Assembly (NCBI RefSeq): GCF_037975245.1
Contig: NC_092569.1
Location: 15,559,501 to 15,623,500, forward strand
From: Apostichopus japonicus
Taxonomy: Eukaryota; Echinodermata; Holothuroidea; Aspidochirotida; Stichopodidae
Reading direction: 5' to 3'
Length of the DNA stretch: 64,000 nt
Shown here: positions 36,750-48,607 of the stretch, one piece after another
How the letters are laid out: each line of letters opens with the position of its first letter
How positions within the stretch are numbered: position 1 is the first letter of the stretch
Notes under the pieces: generated by a model
What the model was told of the DNA's origin: nothing
Seen by the model: only the letters and a program-made list of their open reading frames with translations
Databases searched by the model: none
Position numbers and translations under genes: made by a program

Positions 36750-37140
36750 AAAATTTGATTTTAACTGTGAGATAAATCTGGACCAAATTACAATTCCCAA
36801 AGACAAAGAGCATACATGTATATAGGAACCTTTTACAGTCCCAGACAAAATGATCTTTCTAGCCTTCAAGAGTTGAAAAATCCCTCCAAAACATGGGCAA
36901 AGATTGGGACAAAAACAAAGTTGTACTTGCTGGTGATTTCAACCAACCCAACATTGACTGGAGCCAAAACATTATTTCAGGCACACATGTTTTCTCCGAA
37001 GCAGCAAAAATCCTTCTTGAAGTAGCCGACTCATTCAACCTCACACAAATCGTACAACTAGTCACCCACCAGAGACAATAATATCCTTGATCTTGTTTTC
37101 ACTAACAACGCTTCAGCTCTCACCCCAACTACCGTAAAGT
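36750..37140 (+). pseudogene. LINE endonuclease fragment, decayed
   Basis: Translating across two frameshifts gives pieces typical of the apurinic endonuclease domain of CR1/L2/Jockey-type LINE ORF2: YIGTFYSPRQ, then VVLAGDFNQPNIDW (containing the catalytic GDFN), then ILDLVFTNN. Frame changes fall near 36885 and 37072. No reverse-transcriptase part follows, so this is a short dead fragment. Confidence 0.75.
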
Positions 37141-38799
37141 CATAAACTTTTCAAAAAAGCCTAGAAAACTAATAAAACTGACGACCTAGGCTATAGAACC
37201 TTGAAGTTCAGGTATTTAACTGTCCTTTCATGCACCTTGTCTAGACTGTTTCAAAGACAAGCTGACCAACTCTTGTTTGGTTATCTAAATAACTTATACT
37301 CTTACACATACTTTGTAGCGCTCGGTTGGCGTTTATGTCCTCTACTACTACTAGGCTCTAGGCTAGTAGGATTTTTTGCCGACTTAACCCATTCAGATTT
37401 AGAACTAACGTTAGGCCCTAGGAATAGGCCTAAACAACGTTATACTAGTAAGTTATAGTACGGAGGCTTGGAATAATAGTACGAACGTAGCCTATATTAC
37501 AAAACTAGCTTTTGTCTTTAGCCTAACTGCACTGGTAGACATTATGATATCAAAGTTAACCAAGGCTGATTTATATGCCAAGCAATACTCACATAGGCTT
37601 ATACTTAGGCTTATCTGCGGTTGCATCAGACACAGATTGTTGAAAAAATGATACAGCTACCTAACACTGTGACACCGCTAAGCGCTTGCTGTTGACAAGC
37701 AATTCCTGGAAGTCGGTGGTCAACAAAGGTCATTTAACACAATAGCCTGATGATTAACCCAATGAATGGATCGGAAACTACAGTATATGTTTCTTGGGTG
37801 AAGGTCGACTTCAGGTTTCACCTCAACAGTTCGCACGCAAGTCTGTTACATCAAAGACAATCTTTAGATACATTAACCAGGGCACTAGAGTAAGCTCTCG
37901 GAATTGACAAAGACCTGGATGGTAATACGTAGGTGTATTCTATACTGCAGAGACCAATTGCCACCAAACCCAACGTACCTGCAGCTGTGCAAGAAGGACA
38001 CATCGAAAGTCAAAACAGCCCAACGTTGTAGTCATGTAGTGGAATTTTATTATCACGCATGGAACGCATAGAGCATATAGTAAAGATTTCAAGAAGTGGG
38101 GAGGTGATGTGAAGAAGAAAGTGACCTTTACCGACGTGAAAAGAATAATGTTATTCAAACTAGGTGTGTGTGCTTTTTACGGCGTGCAAAGCAAACGGAC
38201 ACGGACCAAAGGTAAAAAAACCAAAAACAATCCCAGTCGGAATAACAACCACCAAAAACCCAACTGAAACGACTGAAACCCACAAACAGAAATCTCTCAC
38301 TAACCCACGTATATAATGTAGCGTTTAACGTGGCGTGAAAAGGACACGGACCCAAAGGCCAACAGAACAATAACAAAAAAACTCAACAATTAAACCAGCC
38401 CCAAAAAGCCAACTCCAAACCACAAACAGACACCACCCAAACCCATTTCAAACTAGGTTGTCAAATGTTAACAATGTGTGGCCCGCTCCTCCGATTCCTT
38501 GGAATGAAAGTGGAACACAAACACATTACACATATCATAATAATTTTGAAAATATGGTGAAATGCTTTTAGTCTAATAGTCTGCAGTCCTTTCAGAAACA
38601 GGAAATTATGACGAAATTCAGACCTGTTCCCACATTTTATATAGAAAAAATTTGGAGAAAAATACCCTGAAAAACTGTAGAATGTGATGATTTTGATGAC
38701 GGCCCTTTAATTCTCACTATATAGGCATGTAGAGGCCGTCGATAGGCGCCAAGGGGGTGCGAGTTCTCGAGTCCTCAAATTTGTTTTTGAAGCAAGAGA
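37141..38799. other. Between LINE fragment and hAT element
   Basis: No coding gene recognised. The segment 38150-38420 has two imperfect copies of GGACACGGACCAAAGG and is rich in CCAAAAAC-type words. A non-coding ECHDC1 exon or promoter may lie here. Confidence 0.35.
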
Positions 38800-39176
38800 C
38801 AGTGGCGGAGCGTCCATACAGTAGGGGGGGGTTCCCCCCTGACGGACTCAAATGGACTGATGGCGCCCTTTTCAGCTCTTTACTACTTTTTACTTATTCG
38901 CGGTTATTAACTTTTTTATTGCGCTCTCATCTACTTATTGGCATTTGTCACATTAAGTTGGTGTAATTTGGCGATGACACAAATTTATTCTTCGTTTATC
39001 TGCAAATTAGCCAGTCCCGGAAAGGGTCATTTCCGGCGATCTAGGGAGTATCTTTACTCAAAAAAATTATGTATTCTACGCGCCAACCAATGGTGGCGCT
39101 CCCCTTAGATAGTGTCGGAAGCGCCCCTACAGACCTTTCTCGCCCCTCCTGACCAATACCCCTAGCTCCGCCACTG
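38800..39176. mobile_element. hAT non-autonomous element, copy 1
   Basis: 377 bp with terminal inverted repeats CAGTGGCGGAGC / GCTCCGCCACTG and a perfect 8-bp target duplication GCAAGAGA (38792-38799 and 39177-39184). Closely related along its whole length to 52420-52811. It has no transposase. Confidence 0.92.
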
Positions 39177-39775
39177 GCAAGAGATGTAGCCAGTGGCGGG
39201 AAGTGGGTAAGGGGTATATATATATATAGCTTCAACGATGTGATTTTAAGTTGATTTGAAAATGTCTGATACTTAAAGTAAATCAGTGGGTGGCGAAAGT
39301 ATCTAGGTGGTCCAGACCTGGGCTGACAAAGTGGCTTATTATAATAACGGCACCTAAAAACGTAATGAAAAATCAGTCGTTATCCGATGCTTGTGATTAT
39401 GCTCTCCCACAATACAGAAAAAAATAATGCTTGGTTGCATGACACACTATTTGTCAGTATGTGATATCATGTAGTGGCATAGAAGGCAAGAAAGTGGTCG
39501 TCCTTTCCATATTTTCAAGCTATAACTAAATTACCAATATTAGACCATGTGAAACTATTCTCAATTCCAGTAGAAACATTACTGGCAAAGCATTGTTGTA
39601 CCCCCAATAGATGCTTCGTTTTGCAGCACCTTATAGAGCCTCTGAGTAAGATCAAATATTATTTTCAGCATCATTAAGTTGCATTTCTCTTCACGGAATT
39701 ACTATATTTGCCAATTTTTCTCTTGGCATACTTGGAGCAGCGACAGAAGAACCTGTAGTTGTTATGTGAGTCCTC

Positions 39776-39804
39776 TTTTCGCGCAATTACTTGCGCGGGA
39801 AAAA
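39776..39804. promoter_or_regulatory. Paired E2F-like sites upstream of RPA2
   Basis: TTTTCGCGC (39776-39784) and GCGCGGGAAA (39793-39802) face each other in an imperfect dyad, both matching the E2F consensus TTTSGCGC or its complement. They lie about 600 bp before the RPA2 start codon. S-phase genes including replication factors are commonly E2F-controlled. The RPA2 transcription start is not known here. Confidence 0.5.
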
Positions 39805-40395
39805 TCTCACTGTTAACTAGCAAGTACTCCGTGCTAATAAACACGCCCCATAGATTTCAATATTACAAAGCTTCAGGTCTTGCAATGACGCTCACTTATA
39901 CGCTAGTGGATAACCATAAAAAGGGGCGAGGCCTCTAGCTATCCATCAAGTTAGAACACTTGCGATTTAGTTAAGCAAGATTCATTTTGAAGTATGCAAG
40001 GAAAATTTTGAAACTGTCCACACTACGTCTCTCTTGCACAAAATTTAACGACAGTCGCCACCTCAAATTCAAACCTGGTTTAATGATCTCAGTGTTAAGT
40101 TTTTCTTTTACTTGGAGTACAAAACGAAATTCACAACATTCAGATATCTGCTTGTCAGACTCACAGGCAGAAAGTCTGAGACTGTTTGCAAATAAGCTCA
40201 CTTAGTACTAGTTATACCTACCTTGGCGTAGCCTAACGTAAGGCTAATCCAGACCTAGCTAATTTAGGCTGCCGTAAAATTAATTCAGATCAGCCACAAC
40301 GGTGCATGCTACGGATCGAGTAACCTGGCCTCAGTAACAACGCGTTGCTGTGTGGTGTTACGTTGTGAGCAAGTTGGCTTAAGGATCAATTCACC

Positions 40396-43300
40396 ATGTG
40401 GGGAAATCAAGGCGGTAATGTCATCGTTTTTGAGATGTTAATTTGTTTAATAACATGGCACAAATTTGTGCAATGTTCCGTTTTCACGAAACAGTGGCAG
40501 GATGGGCTAGGCCTTGCGTGATAGGCCAAGGTCCTAATTGCAACACATAAGCCTAACGTTACAAATGTTCGGTGCATTCTGCGATATATATATATACATA
40601 GTCTTTTCTTATGACAGTTTTCTTTCCATATGTAATCTAATCGCCAAGAAGAACAACGTAAAACCATACATGATGCAATACTTAGCTCACTTAGTGTTGC
40701 TATAGCTAGTACTGCTAGTGCTACTACTATGCTACTACTAGTACTAGTACTCGTACTACTAGTAGTACTGCCACGACTGGCAGTTAGAGTAGCCTTGGCC
40801 TAGACTAGGCATCGTGTAGGCATAGGTCTTACTATTAAGTTAGGCGTATCTTTAGCCAACAAATCCCTAACAAGATGACTATAAATTTCCCAGGGACAGT
40901 TCTTATGTTGCATGTACAGTTCTAGTATCAAATCCTGGATCTTAAAAATTATCCCTGTAATATTGTTTAAAATAAGTCTGTGAATAAAGTAAATTTACTT
41001 GTTTGTTTGGTCTCCCGTTCATACTCATAGACTTGGCTTGAACCTAAGCAGAATTGTTTACGACTAGAACTGTGAAGTAATATACTCATGACTGGTAGAT
41101 ACAGAAAACAAGATCTTTGACTAATATCAATACCTCTAATTAACCTGAAAACCATGTCATTGTAATAAGTGAACTAATAATTAGATTTTTAGAACATTTC
41201 TTCCAAATTTGTTTACATATACTTTGTGAATGATTTGTTTTCTGATTTGGCATTTGACCAAGATCTTAGAAACACACGGCCATCAGGCAAACCCCTTTAA
41301 ATGTATAGTGTTGGCATAATCCTTGATGTCATTCTCTTGGTGGGAGGGGGGGGGGGTTAAGGGAGTGTGCTGGGTGGAGGAAAAATATCATATCCCTGGA
41401 CAAACAAAATAGTCACTTTAGCCTAAGCCTAAAGGCACATCAAAATGTATGACCTTTAAGAATATAGTTAGTCGTTGGTTGGTGTGATGGTCAAATGAAA
41501 AAGCAGGCAAATTTTTGAATAGTGGCCTTTAATTTTCTTATTTTTTTTAAGGCAAGACAAATTGCAAACTTTGGCATACCAATGTCTGTATGTATTACCA
41601 CTACATTTAAATTAATTAACATGTACCTGCAGTCCTGTGTAGCCTTATGTTAGGATAGGAGGCTATGTCTGAGCTGGACTTGGTGCTTTGACTTGAATAG
41701 TGCCTACATGCCAAGCTTCACTGTACAATACCATGAGACCCCCACAATTTAATGTACACCTAGGTCCAACGTCAAACACAGCCCAGGGGATTTCAAAATC
41801 TCACATGCAAAATCTGAAACTGGTGCACTGAAACAAGGTGAATCATATATTTACATTGATGTTTGAATATTGTTTGTACAACCTGGCCGGGTAATAGAAA
41901 CTTTTGAGGGGAAGGGGTTGGGGTGGTGAGGGGGGGTGTCCGGGGTGATTCTGTGGGGAATGGAAGGATCAGGTGAGTTTCATGTTGATACCAACAACCC
42001 CCCAAAACAGGCTTCCATCCAACCAAAATACCAATTGTAACATATATACTGAATGACGTAGAGAAATTTAAAACAGAACTATGTGTCTATCATATGATTT
42101 TCATAATTTAAAAACTATTGTTACTTCTTTACAGGGTTTGATGGAGATGGTGGCAACCAGCAAGGGGGAGGTTATGTGACTTCACCTGGTGGATTTGGCT
42201 CTCCTACACCAACACAGTCAAGGGTAAGGAGTCTGAATGTATTTGTTTTAAGAAGTACAGTAATATTATGTAAAATTAGAATATACTAAATATTAGTTAT
42301 TAGTTATCCTGTACAGCCAAGGGTAAGGTGTCAGAAGATATTTTTATGTAAAAGTACAATATATTATGTAAACTGAGAATATACTTTACAGTATAATTAT
42401 CCCGTACAGTCAAGGGTAAGGTGTCAGAATATACATGTAAAAGTACATAAATATTATGTAAAATGAGAATATACTATTATTTCATATAGGCAAGGGTAAG
42501 GTTTCAGAAGATACTGTATATATATGTATGCAAAAGTACATGCTTAATAATATGTATTTGTTGCACTTTTGTTGTGTTGTTTGATTAGGCTAGACAGGGT
42601 AGATCTTTTCTTCTTGATGACTTTATTTTGTCCCCTTTAAGTATACATGTATATACTATGCAAATTGAGAATACATTATAATGTAACACACTCTGTAATT
42701 CAATGGGCCTCCCTAACTGGCCATGGACTACTGGACTGTCATCTCCTTACCCCACTCACAAATTAAAACAGAGTATTGAAATACTTCTTTAACACTGAGA
42801 AGGGTTACATCTATAGGCCATGCCTACTTGTGTGCTAAGGTTTGACCTTTACACTGATGTGGCAAATGAAGGTTGGCAGTTAAGGTATAGAGTGATCCTT
42901 CCTTTAAGATTTGTTGTATTGAAGCAACTTTTGAAGGTAGCTTTACTTGGTCATGTTAAACTATTGCGTGATCATGATCTAAATCCCTGCATCTAAATCC
43001 CTAAATGCAGTGATCATCTAAATCCTTGCATCTTAATCCCTAAATGCAGTGATCATCCAAATCCTTTCATCTAAATCCCTAAATGAAGTGATCATCTAAA
43101 TCCCTAAATGCAGTTGTCATTTCAATCCCTGCATCTAAATCCCTTAATCCCTAATTGCAGAATAATGAATTCCTGTGGGTATCATTGCAAGACGATATTC
43201 GTTGGACTTTTGAGTGCGATTGGGAGATGCACTTTATCTAAATTGCCACTCCCTCATTGAGGTGTAGAAAAGTAGATCTGCAAACTAAATTGTAAAATAA

Positions 43301-46300
43301 AACATGCAGGGGCTGGTGTGTGGTTTGCATCCTGTGGGAAGTCCCTCAGGGGAAGGTAGATTTGGCACACTGTAGTTCCCTGGGACCGGCTTTTAAAATT
43401 GTGCACACTCGAGTGAGTGTCATACGTTACCAATGGCCTGGGGTTAAACATTGTCAAAGTTATGTTGGAAAGCCTTGCTTTTATATTTAAGAATGTTATA
43501 AACCTTCAACTTTAGACGTGCCAATTTTGGATGGAGGTCAAACACTTAAAATGTGTTAGTGGCCGTTTTTTGGCATACTTGTATGGTCGTGACAGTTACA
43601 GACAAAATCTGTGAGCAACTTGGTAGTCGAGGAGGTGCTAGAAATCATCCGAATTAATGAGGGGCCGTTAACTGTCAATACTTAACTAAGTTACGAAATC
43701 CTTGTGTAAACCATAAACTGTGTCCTATAGTCCAGACACCCTAACTCATATCCACAAGACAAATTATGTGAACTCTTAGCCTTCTTCAATCCACAGGGGA
43801 AGCGAGCCCAGAACCTGATTCCGTGTACCATTGCACAGATCCTGACGTCTAAAGCGATCGATGATGGTTTCAGATGCGGGGAAGTCGACCTTCATCAGGT
43901 TTGTCATTTTGAAAGAAGTTACACCTTCCGAAAGGTTTTGTGAACCGTGGTGGATGTGCTTCAGGTTATGTTGTGTCATAAATTGATGTATTTTGCTTTA
44001 ATTTGAAAGGTTATCAAGGGGTAATCTCTGTGAGGCCAAAAGAGAAATGTTTGGCAGTGTTTTTGTGTGTTTTGCAATGGGGCAGTGTGGAGGGTAGGCA
44101 TTTAGGGTGCTCTAGTATTAAGACCTCAAGTTCTTGCATTCATACCATCAGTGAGGTTAGAGTCCAGGTTTCGCAGCCCGGAACGGAAACTTTCACAGAA
44201 CGGGTTCAGCTCATGGGCTGACCATTGAGCACCGTCACTGGTTTGTCAGGATTTGGCTGGTAAAATCGAATAAGTGTTGACATTGACAATTGCTCATTGA
44301 TGGTTAGGGCAGCTGGTGGTATGTCCGTCTGCACAGTCATTACATTCATGGATCAGAAGCCACTAATCATCAGGGACTCATGAAATGTGGTGGTATTGAG
44401 AGGAACCCCTGTAATCGGATTTGGTAGTTTGGAGTTACAAACTGCCAAATTGTGTTTGGTTGCATTCTTTTAACCGTCTTAGGAAGGACAATTTAGGGTT
44501 ATCACAACGTTGAACTTGTTACGTGCGTTCATCACCGACAGTTTATTAAAATACCGGAGTACGCTGTCAGGGGGGGTTGTATTACACGCAGTCCTGGTAT
44601 GGGGAAGTGGACGCGAAAAATTACACGCCTGCCACATTATTCTCAATTCTCATTAGATACTCATTAAAAGAGAAGCCTGAAGGCTTGGTAGTCTAAGGCC
44701 TGGAAGCTATCAAGGATCAATTATTTAATTAAAAAAAAGGAAACCCATATTCAAAAAAGACTTCCTCAACTCTTAGAATCTGCTGACATGTCTTTAACTA
44801 ATTTATTAAGTGAACTGACATTACCGTACAACCAGTCATTTTGTTTTGTTTGTTGTCAAAGGTCTCCATCGTGGGGGTCATCTTGAATATGGATATGCAA
44901 GCCACGCATATACGTTACGAACTGGACGACATGTCCGGCCCGACCATGGAAATAAGACAGTGGATCGATAGCGATGTGAGTTGTAACCCCGTCACACATT
45001 TTTGTAAACGCAATCACTTCCCTTTTAAGTTAACATATCCATTGTCCCATCACCATCGAAACGGTCAAAATTGGACCAATTTTTGTGTGACTTTCCATGG
45101 GAATGGTCAAAAGAGTCTGGGCCTGGATTGTCCAGTAGGTAGCCACACACCGCCTGTTTGAAGGCATGACCCAATTTGAGAATGGTATTAGTGTGATAAT
45201 TGCTTATGTATATGAGGAAAATGAGTGGTAAACCAATTCCCGAAACATGTATGTATACCATTCGGGGATGGGGGAATCGGGGGTGGGGTGGGGGAATAAC
45301 TGTCTGGTATCACATTACAGAAATTCTTTGCAAAAGTGGCATATTGCTTTACAAGTAGAAAGAGGTTTAGCACTTTTAATGTACAAAGGAATTATAACAT
45401 TTTATGAGAAAAAGACCAGAGCCTTCAACACAGCTTCACAAAACTTGAACACTAAATTATACCCTGAATGCCCCCCCCCCCCGCCCCAAATGCCAGGTTT
45501 GGTTTCATGTGTTTGTGAAATTCTTGTGTTCCATTTGTGACATTTTGAAACAATTAATACACTTTTGCTGTTATCGACTGTTTCAACATTATGTGAAACA
45601 AAAGGAGTTAAGTTCTTCTAAATCTCCCCCCCCCCACTTTTCATAGGACATTCACAATGACACTGTCATTTAGTTATTTCTCCTTTTGTTGTGGGTTCAT
45701 AGCAGCAAAGGGCAAAGGAATATGTCACAATAGTATATCTATTAGCTTTCGTGAATGTAATTGTCTACATTTAAATCTCAAACCCAGTCAACTTATACAG
45801 ACTGTAACCAATCAAGAAGGCATAACAATTGCTTAAAACTTAGTCAATCCAAAATTCTCACCAGATGAAGATTATCGAGTGACTACGACGAAATCAGTTC
45901 AATCCAAAACATATCGTTACCTGGATTCCTATTTTAAAATCATGCATACACCCTTGAAAAACGAAACCGAAAATTTTCAGAATTTTTTTCATTGTTTTTT
46001 TCTCTTACGTTATCTGAAATGACTATTGAACAGTTTAAAAGCAGAATAACTATATTTTGTTAGATCAATGAATTTATTGTTTGCTTTCATGAAGTGCCCT
46101 GTTTGTTATTGAAGTATATCCTGTCTCAGTTTTCCTGTGCATTTAAGCTACCCACACAACCCCCCCCCACCCACTCCCCCTAACTGAACACGACCCGACT
46201 CAACAAGGTTTTCTTCATACTCGCAAGGTTTGTGAAGCCCAATTTATGCCACCTACAAAACTTGATAATATATTGGAGTAATGCTTTTTTTCCATCCCCA

Positions 46301-48607
46301 ACCAGACATCATTAGAAAAGAATGATGTTTGCTTTCACGTTGCTTCTTATGTTGTGTTTCCACGGCGATAGGAGAACAGCGCACCCGAGCAGCAGCCGGA
46401 AGTACATCACCACGGAACCTACGTCAAGGTCATAGGCAGTGTCCGGGCGTTCGGTGGGAAGACGACCGTCTCACCTTTCAAAATAGCACCTCTGACCGAC
46501 CTGAACGAGATCACAGTACACATGTTGGAAGTCATCCACGCACACATGTACCTGACCAAGAAGAAACAACAGGTAAAGAAAGAGGTCGTTGCTTTTAAGT
46601 TGGGAGAGACTCAAGCGTGTGTCGGCGTAGGAGTGTGCTGATCACATGTTTTGGAATGTTGGGGATTATCTATAAGTGAGCAGAACCACAACCAAGTTGG
46701 GATCAAGAAGATAGTCTGAAGAAGTCACTTTTTGAAGTATTCTACGCGTAAAATTAGTTTAAGTGATGCTGTGATTTATCCCAACCACAGATACCTTGCT
46801 GAGTATTAAAGTAAAAATATCTCTTTTTGTCAAGTGAGGGAAGCCAAAATGGACTCAGCTCAGCAAAATGGAAGCAGTTTTTGCATCCTTTTCTATGATT
46901 TTCTCAACCTCATTGACACCATTGATTCCATAGTGACATACATAACTAGCTTATCTATTCAAATGTTGGAATAAAAGTTGGAAAATTTACATCATTGAAC
47001 ATTGTTCTTCTCAAGATATTTTCCGTAAGGGTCTAATAAAGCCCACCAATAATAGGAATATCTAAATGCTACGAATACCATTGAATAATGATTTAAGTTA
47101 TTTTCACTTGATCTCGAAGATGAAAGTAGATTGAAGTAAGCTGAAATATCTTATTTGTATTCTCATTTCAATAGACGGGCATGCCTGGTACCCCTGCTGC
47201 TAGTGGTATGTCCATGCAGACTCCTAATAAGATGCAGGGAACACAGGGAGGCGATTACAATAACATACCCAACCACGGCCTGAACACAGTCCAGAGAGAC
47301 GTAAGTTGTGACAAACACTCCATTATTACTGTCAAGTGTTTTGCCCCAAATTCTGTTTTTTATATATTTTTTTTATTCATATACACTGTAGTCATTAACT
47401 TCTTTTATACGTAGTGATGCAATAGTGATATCGTTCAGGGAAATTGTTTAAGTGATTTCTCGGGATGTCCCTTTGACAAGCAGCCTTTTACAGTTTGGGT
47501 GTCCCAAGCAGCAAATTTGGAAGTACAACTAAATGTACCAAAATAACCAAGAATGACCAATGTGTACAATAAAGGAGAGATGTGTAGGTTTGGGGACTAG
47601 AACACCAGCTTTGAGCCAGTAAAACTAACACAGAGTTATCTGGGGGTCAGTCTCCCCCCCACCCAGGGGGTATCATTTAGACACGGTAAATGGAGCAACT
47701 TTTTGTCAGCTGCTTTTAGGCTCTTCTAGAATACTATTCAAATTTTGACAAAAGGCATCCTTACTTCAAATGTTAGACAAGGCTACGTTCCGTATACTTT
47801 ACAGGTTCACCAGTTGATTGTCGGCTGTCCTGACGAACAAGGCATCAGCTTGAACCAGTTGAAGGCAGCGTTAACGTCTAAGAGAGTTTCCATGGATCAT
47901 ATCAAGTGAGTGAGCCATTCTCCAATTGTTACCCTTCCCCCTTCTGCAACAATTTTTCTTTAGACCTCGCACATGTTTCTACTCGGCATCGACTCAACTG
48001 TTAATTTACCAGGATGAGACTCCAAAAAGGATGAATTTGAAAAAGAAAAAAAAAAGATGAAATTATGGAAATGTTGTTTAGCCAATAGAATGTCAGTATT
48101 TTTAGTAGTCTGTGATTAATTGCAACTGTGTGAGAACTTCAGATCTTCTCTGCAAACAATACAAACCCTTAAATTGTTTCCTGCTCTCTATCCCTCCATT
48201 AATATTTTTCCGGGTACCAGTCGGCGAAAACTTCATCCGTTATCTGAAAAATGTGCGATTTAATTACTACGCGAACGTACGTGTTCATAGAGCAGCCATT
48301 GCCAAGTGAATGTTAGTATTTACAATACTTTGTGATAAATGCAACAATATGAGAACCTCAAAACATCTCTGCAAAATGCCAGCACTTTATTATTCCTGCT
48401 ATGTGTCCCTGCTATCAGAGCCATTCATTCTGATGAAGTGGGATGTCAATAATATGCTGCAATGTTTTTTCGATCACGTTTCATTCCTGTAATTTCTGTC
48501 CCTGCTTGTGTGTATTTTCTCGCAGAGCTGCCGTTGAATTTCTTTCCAACGAAGGACACATTTACTCCACCATAGATGACGACCACTTCAAGTCCACGGA
48601 GGGCTAG
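40396..48607 (+). CDS. RPA2: Replication protein A 32 kDa subunit
   Basis: Middle subunit of the RPA heterotrimer, which binds single-stranded DNA in nuclear replication, repair and checkpoint signalling. Coding exons: 40396-40414, 42135-42223, 43797-43898, 44862-44975, 46372-46572, 47175-47300, 47805-47905 and 48526-48607. All are GT-AG and in frame, totalling 834 nt and 277 residues (human 270). The N-terminal Gly-rich phosphorylation region (MWGNQGGFDGDGG, then [14 protein letters not shown]) keeps SP sites and one TQ site. The OB fold runs from about residue 45 to 180 ([49 protein letters not shown]). A linker of ~35 residues rich in Gly/Met/Gln follows. The C-terminal winged helix ends in [20 protein letters not shown], nearly as in human. 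An HHH stretch just before the GTYVKV strand is a local oddity. Exon 1 codes for only six residues. Confidence 0.96.
42219..42505 (+). repeat. Tandem copies of RPA2 exon 2 donor site
   Basis: The sequence around the exon 2 donor (CAAGGGTAAGG at 42220-42230) recurs three more times inside intron 2, with GT at 42224, 42323, 42416 and 42496. Each copy is followed by similar AT-rich sequence (ATATTATGTAAAATGAGAAT), so this is a diverged ~80-99-bp tandem array starting at the exon edge. Use of a later donor would read into an in-frame TAA near 42289. Confidence 0.8.
42966..43160. repeat. Minisatellite in RPA2 intron 2
   Basis: About four diverged tandem units built from TAAATCCCTAAATGCAGTGA and GCATCTAAATCCC, unit roughly 45 bp. 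Confidence 0.8.
46868..47090. repeat. Uninterrupted copy of older repeat
   Basis: Lies in RPA2 intron 5. It matches 4457-4518 joined to 6655-6840 in TDH intron 1 and so serves as a natural empty site for the transposon at 4519-6654. No coding potential; family unknown. Confidence 0.65.
48090..48490. repeat. Diverged ~190-bp duplication, RPA2 intron 7
   Basis: The text around 48095-48160 (TGTGAGAACTTCAGATCTTC then TCTGCAAAC) resembles 48305-48375 (TGAGAACCTCAAAACATCTC then TGCAAAA), suggesting an old tandem duplication inside the intron. Confidence 0.45.

Noticed and set aside
38155-38376. 73-residue minus-strand frame rich in Trp and Phe
   Set aside because: Reflects CCAAAAAC-rich repetitive DNA on the plus strand; no signal peptide cleavage or family pattern.
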